Below, piece after piece: positions 24,201 to 31,240 of a stretch of DNA of 64,000 nt. Position 1 is the stretch's first letter. The number at the start of each line of letters is the position of its first letter. A program made the position numbers and the translations under genes. This stretch comes from Caprimulgus europaeus (taxonomy: Eukaryota; Chordata; Aves; Caprimulgiformes; Caprimulgidae). The stretch is taken from contig OU015533.1 in the NCBI GenBank assembly GCA_907165065.1, positions 29,280,578 through 29,344,577 on the forward strand. Direction: 5' to 3'. The notes under the pieces were generated by a model. It searched no databases and was not told the DNA's origin. It saw only the letters and a program-made list of their open reading frames with translations.

Positions 24201-27200
24201 GCCAAACACACTGACAGGGCAGACACAGATATTTTTAATATAGCATGTAGACTGAAGAATTTCACAAGGACGTTTTTCATTCTTATGTATTAATAGATCT
24301 GCAAAAGCTTTACAATCCCACACAACATATTTTAGGTAGGCACTTATACAACTCCGAGGGTCAGCTCTGTGCTCTGCTGAACTTCTGTGACTGATGCAAC
24401 ATATTCACAGTAAATAGAGCAGAAGACAACGATTTTTGATTTCCAGAACCTTAATGAAATGTTAGGGTAAAAATCTAAGTGCGGTGCTGAGTCTCCTCTC
24501 AACCTTTCTACAGTGGAGATAAGTTTCCACCTTTCAAGCTGGCCAATAGCTCCTAACCCACTTAAAACAGCCACATGCATAGTCCTCCCTTCAAAATAAA
24601 TGTGACATACGTGTGAATAATATCTCCCATCTCAAAGATAAGTGAACCTGAAGCAGTAGTAGAAGTTTTCTGGAATTTTTTTCTGTGAGGTGTTTTTTGG
24701 TTTGATTTGGTTTTTGAAATCAGCTTAACTATACATGATCTGAATCCAAACCTAAGCAAAAGTAACATAATCCAAAAGATATTCCAGCAAGAAGAATATA
24801 CAGCAGCTTCAATCTCCGTTGTTTAGCTTGCATCTCACGTATACTGGTAGCATCTACATTCTTCTTTCCTTAGCTTCCTTTATAAGCTCTCCTTACCACA
24901 TCAGAATATGAAGATCTGAAACATCCACCTACTGACATTGTACAGCACATTCAACAGCAATAGGCACATCATTTCTGAATTATTAGCTATAACTTCTGTT
25001 CAAACTAGTCCACAGTATCATGCATTCAAGGGTTGAATTAGTAAAAATTATTGAATATAAGGCTTTCCATTTTGTTTAAACTCCAGAATTTCTTTTAAGT
25101 GGAGTAGAGGCAGTTTTTTAGGCATAATACACATTCATAAAACAAGAGCAGTTGTAATAATGTATGTACTCTGATACCCGTCTGTTGTCTCAGTGGTAGT
25201 GACGAAATGTTGACTCAAATCAGTTACATTCAGCTTCAACAAGAATCCATCACTGACAACAGGCTACATATATCAGTCAAAACCTTCTACATGGTGCTTA
25301 TCAGTGAGCAACTGAGGAAATCAGCACGGTAGGAAAAAACTGAACTTCGTTACCTTTCTACTGCATACAGATAGGATGGATGGCCTCATAAAATGACAAA
25401 AACAGTTGACTTTGAAAAATTTGTAATTTAAAAATTAAGCAAAGAAACAAAAGCAGGGACTTAACTCACTTACCAGCAAGTGCTTCTGTTGTGTCCTGAA
25501 ATTTTTCAAAGTGTTTCAGCTTTACTCTACAGAAGAAAAATACAAGAGTGTAAACGAATGCACATAAACCAGATGCTAGAACCACTTTACTTTTTCTCTG
25601 CATCCGCTATTACAGTTCCCTTCTTTTCCCTAAGACTGCAAGAGAGCAGACATCAACACCCAGATCCTCAAAAAGAGGGAAGAGCACTAAACCTGCTGAT
25701 TAAGTTTGAGCCTGACATACCTTTTCAGTTGGGTCCCATAAACTTTATTAAAAAAAAAATTCATTTAGTATCTCTAGGACCAAAATTATGAGAAATCCTA
25801 AGGCCCCTTTTTGTTTTGTAGTTCATATTTAAGAACAGACATCATTCATTTAAGTTTCAACGCTGCACCCTGATTAACTAGGTGTCACCACTGATTGACT
25901 GATGATAGCATCTTCCCACTCATCTTCAAAAGGGAACCTTCTGCCTTGGTGGAAGGCATACCCTGCACAGCTTGGATTTAACATGCTTTTTAACCAAATG
26001 CAACTTCAAAGACTAAAACTGAGCTGATTCATTGCCTGTGAATCCTCAAATATTCTAACACCTAATTACAAAGGAGGGCAAGTTCTGAGCTGAGCTTAAA
26101 ACAAAATAGAAAATTCTCCCATGCCCTAACTGCTGATCAGAGTAAAAAATCATATGGATAGTGTTTGACTACAGTGTATCAGATCCTTAAGCTCAGCTTC
26201 CCCCTGCCTCTCACACAGTCTGTGGTGTTGATATCTAGAGTTACAGCTAAGAAGCTATCTCAGTCCAGTAAATTCCTTGTCAGGGACAGGCATTTGACTA
26301 ACCCAGTTCTGATTAACCACTGCTCTTTGTGAGTCAAGTATCTGCACAGGAAGCAAGGTCGCAGATAAAGCTGAATGCTGGAGTTAAGCATTTGCAGAGC
26401 CCAACAGAAGCTCCGGGCTTACACTAATGCTTTTCAGAAAGGCAGGAGAGATAGGATTTACTTTGATCAGAGATCCATTAAGTACCACATCCTGTCTAGC
26501 AAGTGGCTGAGATGATGTTTCCAAGACAAGATTAACAACACTACAAACAGGCAGATGTGGGATATTACAGCTTCTCCTCTAAATGCTGTTACAGAACAGG
26601 ATAAATCCAAATCACAAGGCATAGCTTGTTCAGAAGTACCTGTTATAGCCAAAGCTGGTCAGAAATCTTCCAATAAAAACACCCTAGAACTTTCTTTTTT
26701 TTTTTAATAATTTCCTGTAAGCACAAAAACCTGTCATTTCAGACAGTTCCAGCATTATGAGCTTGGATGTTCCTGTCAAAGCATACAGATCTCAAAATAT
26801 TGTTCAATTTTTTTTGCTTCAATGGCACAATGTAATGACTTCTGCAGCTTAATTGCACTGCAAAGGAAAAAAAAAAGTTTTCTTTCATTCTGATATGCCA
26901 TTTTACATTTCTCTGAGTATCTAACTTCATGTTATCACTGTTCACAGCTTTTTAGGTTTCATAATACTGAAAAATCAATGCTTCTTTCTGAACTTCAGAT
27001 GTGCATAACTACAGGCAAGCACATCCTTCCAAAAGCCAGGCTGCTATCCCTACATCAAGCTGCTTACATTTTGTTTGCCTTTTCAGGAGTTTCAAATTCT
27101 TTCCATAAACTGTCAACTTCTTGGAGCTTTTTCTCATTCAGAACCTGGAGAAACAGAAAAAAAAATAAAATTAAAAAAAAAAATCAGACAATTATATTTA

Positions 27201-30200
27201 AAGCATTTTTGAACAACCTTCAGCCCTGCATTCATCAGAGATGATCTGAAGCAGGTTTACCGTGTATCTGACCACTGGAAATTAATGCTGATGGAGTCAA
27301 ACTCTATTTTGGTGATCTCCAGTTTAATCATTCTCTCTCAGCAGCTTTATCCTACTAATATACACACTACATCACAGTGTTTTTACTTTCCACTGAATTA
27401 CAGAAATTGCTCAATAATGGCTGGGTCCTTCTGAACCTGCACATTAAAACAAAACCCTCTCCTTGTTTATCAAAACTGGGCTTGCTCCACCTCCTCTACA
27501 GGACTCATTCACAACCCCAGTGACCCAAAACCAAACCTGCCACTTCTCTGGGAAAATACAAACACGTCTGGGATGTGTAACAGGAAAGAGTGATCCTACA
27601 AGTTATTTTCATTAATCTGAGCTAGCCTAAGGAGGAAGAAAGAGAACATCTTTATAAAGAAGACTTTTCACCACAGCTTGGTAATCAGCTGAGCCAAGAA
27701 TTACCTAAGAGGCAGCAACAGCTTAATCCCATCTCTGTACAAAGGGGATCCCCCTCATTTTTTAAACAGCACAAGATTTACAACTACACCACTAGAGCTT
27801 ACACACAATCCACAAAACACAGAATGTACTGCAAATTCCTAGGAAAGTGCTCAGGGGAACAGTACAGTCAAGACCTTTATAACATTACATTCTTTACACC
27901 TCACTCAAAAGTCTTGTGGTCTTATTCCCACAAACAAATGCAACACAACTGCAATTTGACTTGATGCAGTGCAGAAATCATTCTTGGAACTGTGAGATTT
28001 TTCTCTCTTGCAGATTTTTAAACCCCAGTCAAACCATGTTGTCTTTTTAAAATTCAATTAGCAGCTGAGAAAATACACATAGTAACTTATTTCCCACATG
28101 ACTCTGAGGCACAGAAAAACCTCAGGGCCACTCTTCCTTTCCTCAGCCTGCTGATTCCTTCCTCCAATTCATCATTCCTACCTCAAAGCCTACAGAATTT
28201 TCAGCCTCTATAAACATACATGGGTGCACAGAGAAAAATAAAGATATAGAAGCTGCTAAATCAAGGTTGTTAGGATATAGAAATTATGTGCCTACGGATA
28301 TTTGGCATCCTGCAAGATTATAAGACCATTGGAAAAAGTCTTCCAACATCTAGAACATGGCTGTGCCTCATTTTGCTTTACTATTTAGACTGTTTGCTCC
28401 TCTGATGCGAGGAACACCTACAAGGGAATACCCCAGAGCTACACAGCTTGCAGAGGACAACAGTTCTTGATCATCAAGGCATGAAGGCAGAGCACAGTTA
28501 TGCTGGCAGTGGGCACCTGTGTACACTGCTGAAAAGGAAAGTAGGTGACCATGATTGTCTCCCAAAGTTCAGAAACACAAATTCTGTCCAACCCTCAAGT
28601 AAGTAAAAACACCTGTCCCCAACCCACCCTCCTCCCCAAAAAAATAAACCAGCAGCATCAATCTTTAGAGACTGCTTTAAAGAGAAAAAAACCCTAAACT
28701 CTGCAGAGAATATTTTGATGCAGAATGAACATACAAGCATAACAATGACAAGTCTGCAGCTGAACTTGTCTAGGAAAGGAAATTGAGAGCCTTGCCCTGC
28801 AGATGTGCACTGGGGCTTGTCCTATCTGGCCTCAGCAGCTGCAAACAGAATCAGCATAGAAAATCAAAGCTGGTCCCAAAACATGTACTTGAATAAAACA
28901 CTAATTCTGCAGACAGCTTCCAGCCCTCTCCCAGGCCAGCCCAGACACCATTTGCAGTCCAGGGCGCAGGGGCTGCACAGCCTCTGCCTGGCAGCTCGGC
29001 TCCTGGATGCCGGGTGCCCTCTACCCGCTTTGCACACACATGGCAGCCACAGCCACAGCTGGTGACTTCTTCATTGCTCCTCATGCTCCTCCTCCAACCT
29101 TTGCTTTATGCATACCTTGCTTTCAGAAATTAAAATACCAGCCGCCCCTGGCTCCTGTGAAAGGTTAAAAGGCCACTCATTGCACAAGAGGTCTGAGCCT
29201 ACTCAAGAAGTAACTTTTTATTTTTATGGTAACTTGGAAGGTGCCAGATACTCGCCAGTGTGAACATCCAGTGAGCCAAATTTTCAGGGAGACCGCTGTA
29301 TGTGTTAGGCCCCCAGGTATAACTGGTGGAGAGAGAACCAGAGAACAGAAGCTATCCATTTTCAGAAGTATTTGTCTTCTCCCCGAGGCTAACGTTTTGA
29401 AATCCTCCTCACCCGAATTGCACAGCTGCACCCCAAAGAGGAGAAAAGGTTTCAGGACAGATGAAGTCAACATAGTGCTCTGCAGAGCACCAAAGGTGCA
29501 GTTCTGCAGCAGGCTAGGGCAAAAGAAACTAGCACCTCGTTCTCTTTACACCCCCATTTCTGTTCACACAAGCTAAACCCAGAAAAAAAGACTAAGCTGG
29601 GGGGGCAGAATAACAAGCGTTAGGATCAAACCCTATGAACAAGCTGGTGGAACTGTACAGGCATCAACACTGGAGCCAAAGAACAGGCTGGAGGGTAGCA
29701 GGGCACTGCGGCAGCTCTGGTTTAGACTTGTTCTCACCCCCATGAAACTGCTGCAGCCTTTAAGCAACCTCCCGAGGCGGCTGGCCGAGCCCTGCCAAGC
29801 GCTCTGCTCCCGCCAGTCCCCGCTCCCCGCTGAGCGAGGGCAGTCAGACCACACACTGTACCGCGGGCAGGCTCACCCTGCCCCTGTGCGCACCCAGCCG
29901 ACCAGCCCTGCTTCTAGGGACGCTCAGGCCGAGGCACCCCGCACAGCCGCTCGGGAACACGCTGCCCCTCTCCCACGCGCCCCTTCCCGCATCCACAAGG
30001 CTCTGCTGGAACATCGGCCACGAGGGCGCAGCGGGAAAGAGAAAGTGGCCAACGCGCCCGAACCCGGGGGCCCCCGGAGACCGCAAACGGCGCACGGCCA
30101 GGGTGCCCGCCCTCCTGCCAACCTGCCCCTACGGGCGGGAGGAAACGAGCACCGAGAGTGAGCTCGGCAGGACAACCGAGGCAGCCCCCGCTCCTCCCCC

Positions 30201-30529
30201 GAGCGCCTTCAGACCCCCGCCGCAGCCCTTGCCCCGCGCCCCTGGCCCGGGGCCTCCCTCACAGCGCGGCCTCTCCGCCCGCTCCCGCCCGCCCCCAGCT
30301 CCTGCACGGCCCCGAGGCCCCGCGGCGCGGAGTTAACCCCATGAGGAGTCGCCCGGCGCGGGGCACTCTCCCCCCGCCCGCACTGCCGCTTCGCCGCAGG
30401 AGGCCGCCGCCCCCCGCTGAGGCCCGCCCGGGCGGGGACGGGCCGTGGCCGGGCGAGACGCACCGCGGGCCCGCCGCCCCTCACCTTGAAGATGGCGTAG
30501 CCGGCGGCGGTCTCGAACAGTACCAACAT
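6156..30529 (-). CDS. NOP58: NOP58 ribonucleoprotein, box C/D snoRNP core protein (15 coding exons)
   Basis: NOP58 is a nucleolar scaffold protein. With NOP56, fibrillarin and SNU13 it builds box C/D snoRNPs, which 2'-O-methylate rRNA. Splicing the 15 exons by eye gives 525 residues; I recall about 529 for the human protein, and similarity is high throughout. The NOP5NT domain is at about residues 2-66 (start [15 protein letters not shown]). The NOSIC/coiled-coil region is at about 160-212. The RNA-binding Nop domain is at about 255-400, with the signature [12 protein letters not shown] at 321-332. A lysine-rich tail runs from about 440. The start codon has a strong Kozak context on the minus strand (GCCGCCACCATGT). 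Four introns host box C/D snoRNAs. The promoter is a CpG island with E-box and ETS-like motifs. The gene is head to head with SUMO1. No frameshift or truncation is seen. Identification is near certain; only the exon 14 acceptor is ambiguous, by one codon. Confidence 0.97.
6953..7071 (-). CDS. NOP58: NOP58 coding exon 14
   Basis: Encodes residues 469-508, an acidic and lysine-rich tail segment that includes [20 protein letters not shown]. Donor GTGAGG. The acceptor is the tandem AAGAAG. I chose the first AG after a good branch-point match (TACTGAC); using the second AG removes one Glu codon and keeps the frame. Intron 13 upstream is the longest of the gene, about 5.1 kb. Confidence 0.85.
7072..12204. 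other. NOP58 intron 13, no recognised content
   Basis: This is a 5.1-kb intron. I see A-rich and T-rich low-complexity runs (for example an A/C-rich stretch near 10.63-10.68 kb) but no snoRNA with both boxes, a stem and an rRNA guide. No coding segment or recognisable transposon is visible. Confidence 0.5.
12205..12338 (-). CDS. NOP58: NOP58 coding exon 13
   Basis: Encodes residues 424-468 ([20 protein letters not shown] onward). It contains LKAE around K464, a psi-K-x-E sumoylation consensus at the place of human K467. Acceptor TTACAG, donor GTTAGT. Confidence 0.94.
14701..14762 (-). CDS. NOP58: NOP58 coding exon 12
   Basis: Encodes residues 404-423 ([20 protein letters not shown]) plus two bases. 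Acceptor TTGTAG, donor GTGAAT. Confidence 0.95.
15946..16080 (-). CDS. NOP58: NOP58 coding exon 11
   Basis: Encodes residues 359-403 ([20 protein letters not shown] onward). Acceptor TTTCAG, donor GTGAGT. The exon is a whole number of codons (135 nt). Confidence 0.95.
16782..16945 (-). CDS. NOP58: NOP58 coding exon 10
   Basis: Encodes residues 304-358, with the Nop-domain signature [18 protein letters not shown]. This part contacts the kink-turn RNA and the 15.5K protein in the family. Acceptor TTCTAG, donor GTGAGT. Confidence 0.96.
17364..17448 (-). ncRNA. SNORD11: Box C/D snoRNA in NOP58 intron 9 (SNORD11 type)
   Basis: Box C is GTGATGA at 17435-17441, inside a run of repeated ATGA. Box D is CTGA at 17369-17372. 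The guide GTCACTACCTC is identical to the intron 8 copy and again aims at 18S G509. The terminal stem is short (GTC with GAC), so the outer ends are approximate. A second CTGA about 15 nt further 3' could be an alternative box D. Human NOP58 also carries two SNORD11 copies, so this pair fits known synteny. Confidence 0.85.
17617..17743 (-). CDS. NOP58: NOP58 coding exon 9
   Basis: Encodes residues 262-303, including [15 protein letters not shown] and [14 protein letters not shown] at the start of the Nop domain. Acceptor TACCAG, donor GTGAGT. Intron 9 downstream holds the second SNORD11-type snoRNA. Confidence 0.96.
18507..18588 (-). ncRNA. SNORD11: Box C/D snoRNA in NOP58 intron 8 (SNORD11 type)
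   Basis: This 82-nt snoRNA has a 6-bp terminal stem (GATGGC with GCCATC), a consensus box C GTGATGA at 18575-18581 and box D CTGA at 18513-18516. The guide GTCACTACCTC pairs 11 bp with 18S GAGGTAGTGAC. The base paired five positions upstream of box D is G509 (human numbering), the known SNORD11 target. A D'-like CTGA follows a segment that partly matches 18S just downstream of the target. A sister copy lies in the next intron. Confidence 0.92.
18691..18836 (-). CDS. NOP58: NOP58 coding exon 8
   Basis: Encodes residues 213-261, including [17 protein letters not shown]. Acceptor CCACAG, donor GTATGT, phase 0 at the end. Intron 8 downstream holds a SNORD11-type snoRNA. Confidence 0.96.
19292..19326. 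repeat. Three tandem copies of a 12-bp unit (NOP58 intron 7)
   Basis: The unit AAGCACACACCT occurs twice and then once in part. It is followed at once by two interleaved inverted repeats (19323-19354). The array lies inside an intron, so it is not coding. Confidence 0.85.
19755..19889 (-). CDS. NOP58: NOP58 coding exon 7
   Basis: Encodes residues 168-212, including the conserved [19 protein letters not shown] stretch of the NOSIC region. Acceptor TCTTAG, donor GTGAGT. Confidence 0.96.
20101..20141. repeat. Perfect 17-bp inverted repeat with 7-nt loop, NOP58 intron 6
   Basis: Arms at 20101-20117 and 20125-20141 (beginning ATTCCCATGAGTGTGAC) are exact reverse complements around the loop CTAAAGA. 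In the NOP58 transcript this hairpin follows the intron 6 snoRNA by roughly 390 nt. Its function is unknown, and the stem is shorter than a usual pre-miRNA. Confidence 0.9.
20527..20606 (-). ncRNA. SNORD70: Box C/D snoRNA in NOP58 intron 6 (SNORD70 type)
   Basis: This is an 80-nt snoRNA with the same 8-bp terminal stem as the intron 3 copy (CTGTTGTC with GACAACAG). Box C is a consensus ATGATGA (20591-20597) and box D is CTGA (20535-20538). A good internal pair is present: D' CTGA at 20575-20578 and C' AATGATT at 20564-20570. The guide TTCGTCACTACC upstream of box D pairs 12 bp with 18S and places A512 at the methylated position. It is better preserved than the intron 3 copy in boxes C and C'. 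I found no convincing target for the D' guide. Confidence 0.92.
21188..21252 (-). CDS. NOP58: NOP58 coding exon 6
   Basis: Encodes residues 146-167 ([20 protein letters not shown], then AI) plus one base. Acceptor CCTCAG, donor GTAAGT. Intron 6 downstream holds the second SNORD70-type snoRNA and a perfect 17-bp hairpin. Confidence 0.95.
22427..22563 (-). CDS. NOP58: NOP58 coding exon 5
   Basis: Encodes residues 101-145 ([19 protein letters not shown] onward, ending GLAH) plus two bases. Acceptor CTGCAG, donor GTGAGT. Confidence 0.95.
23599..23723 (-). CDS. NOP58: NOP58 coding exon 4
   Basis: Encodes residues 59-100, including [16 protein letters not shown], the end of the NOP5NT region. Acceptor ATACAG, donor GTGATA, phase 0 at the end. 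Confidence 0.95.
25182..25262 (-). ncRNA. SNORD70: Box C/D snoRNA in NOP58 intron 3 (SNORD70 type)
   Basis: This is an 81-nt intronic snoRNA guiding 2'-O-methylation of 18S rRNA. An 8-bp terminal stem (CTGTTGTC with GACAACAG) closes it. Box C reads GTGATGG, which departs from consensus in its last base. Box D is CTGA at 25190-25193, and a D'-like CTGA lies at 25230-25233. The 13 nt TTTCGTCACTACC upstream of box D pair with 18S GGTAGTGACGAAA. The fifth base upstream of box D faces A512 (human numbering), the known SNORD70 target. A sister copy lies in intron 6. Which copy matches human SNORD70 or SNORD70B cannot be told. Confidence 0.9.
25474..25526 (-). CDS. NOP58: NOP58 coding exon 3
   Basis: Encodes residues 41-58 ([18 protein letters not shown]). 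Acceptor CTGTAG, donor GTAAGT. It completes the split Ile codon of exon 2 and leaves one base for exon 4. Intron 3 downstream holds a SNORD70-type snoRNA. Confidence 0.95.
27068..27144 (-). CDS. NOP58: NOP58 coding exon 2
   Basis: Encodes residues 16-40 (starting [15 protein letters not shown]) plus two bases of codon 41. Acceptor CTCCAG, donor GTAAGC. Intron 1 upstream is the second longest of the gene, at about 3.3 kb. Confidence 0.95.
30485..30529 (-). CDS. NOP58: NOP58 coding exon 1
   Basis: Encodes residues 1-15 ([15 protein letters not shown]) and ends in phase 0 at a GTGAGG donor. The ATG sits in a near-ideal Kozak context inside the CpG island. Confidence 0.96.
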
Positions 30530-30557
30530 GGTGGCGGCGGGGCCGGCGGGGCGCGGC

Positions 30558-30563
30558 CACGTG
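30558..30563. promoter_or_regulatory. E-box CACGTG, NOP58 promoter
   Basis: A perfect CACGTG about 30 bp upstream of the start codon. NOP58 is a well-known MYC-responsive ribosome-biogenesis gene, so MYC/MAX or USF binding is plausible but not shown. Confidence 0.6.
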
Positions 30564-30601
30564 CACCAGCGGCCGAGACCCCTCGGTCAAGCACGCGCGC
30601 G

Positions 30602-30631
30602 CCGGAAGGGGAAATGACGGCAGCGGAAGTG
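30602..30631. promoter_or_regulatory. ETS-like site pair, NOP58 promoter
   Basis: CCGGAAG (30602-30608) and GCGGAAGTG (30623-30631) are ETS/GABPA-type cores in the same orientation, with a TGACG half-site between them. Such clusters are typical of housekeeping promoters. Confidence 0.5.
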
Positions 30632-30673
30632 AGCGCAGCGGCGGGGCCGCCTTCCCCGCGCGCTCTTGCGAGC

Positions 30674-30679
30674 CACGTG
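30674..30679. promoter_or_regulatory. Second E-box CACGTG, NOP58 promoter
   Basis: A perfect CACGTG inside GCCACGTGGC, a 10-bp palindrome, about 145 bp upstream of the start codon. Confidence 0.6.
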
Positions 30680-30754
30680 GCGGGCAGCGGGACCATTCGG
30701 CCGCGCGCCGAGACGGCTGCTGCGTCACAGCCGGTAGCGCCGTTACCGGCGGCC

Positions 30755-30833
30755 CCCGCCCGCCGCCGCCCCTTCAGGCCCGCCCGCCGCCGCCCCTTCA
30801 GGCCCGCCCGCCGCCGCCCCTTCAGGCCCGCCC
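30755..30833. repeat. 24-bp GC-rich tandem repeat, three copies, upstream of NOP58
   Basis: The core CCTTCAGG recurs with exact 24-bp spacing (30771, 30795, 30819), separated by CCGCCGCC-type sequence, and a partial fourth unit follows. It sits in the CpG island about 240-300 bp upstream of the NOP58 ATG. Confidence 0.9.
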
Positions 30834-31240
30834 GCGGGGGTAGCCGCCCCGCTGCATCGTGTGCGTGACGGTTCGAGCCTGTTGGCGCGACCCCTCCACC
30901 CCCGTGAGCCTTCAGGAGGCCGCCCGGTTGGCGGGGACTTCTGGCAGACTGACCGCCCCCCGCGCCAGCCTGGCCGCTGGGTCCTACGGCCGCCGCAGCC
31001 GGTTACCAACTTGTGCTCCCCCAGGAGCCACGGGCCCTGGCCGGCATCTCCCTGGCCCTGCAGGTAGTTCTTGTGTCCCGAGTGAAAGCTGGAGCAGGTT
31101 TGAGCAGGTGGCCCCCTCGGTGACCCCGAGCTGTGCTGGGGTGCTGTGTCCAGCCTGCCTGCAGTACCGGGCCTCAGCCGGGGCTCCCGGCCCGCTCCCA
31201 CACCGGGGTGTGTCCCGGCCTGCTCCCCTCATTGCTCGGG

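Larger units (their letters stand above)
29740..31240 (-). promoter_or_regulatory. NOP58: CpG island and promoter of NOP58
   Basis: CpG-dense, GC-rich sequence surrounds exon 1 of NOP58; the edges are set by eye. Upstream of the ATG it holds two CACGTG E-boxes, CCGGAAG and GCGGAAGTG ETS-like sites and a 24-bp tandem repeat. No TATA box is evident. The exact transcription start cannot be read from sequence. Confidence 0.85.

Noticed and set aside
30158-30868. Long open frames on both strands across the NOP58 CpG island
   Set aside because: GC-rich sequence lacks stop codons. The translations are Pro/Arg/Ala-rich and repeat-driven, and overlap the known NOP58 exon 1 and promoter.
30870-30879. 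GGTTCGAGCC, a tRNA B-box-like sequence
   Set aside because: No A box at the right distance and no cloverleaf around it.
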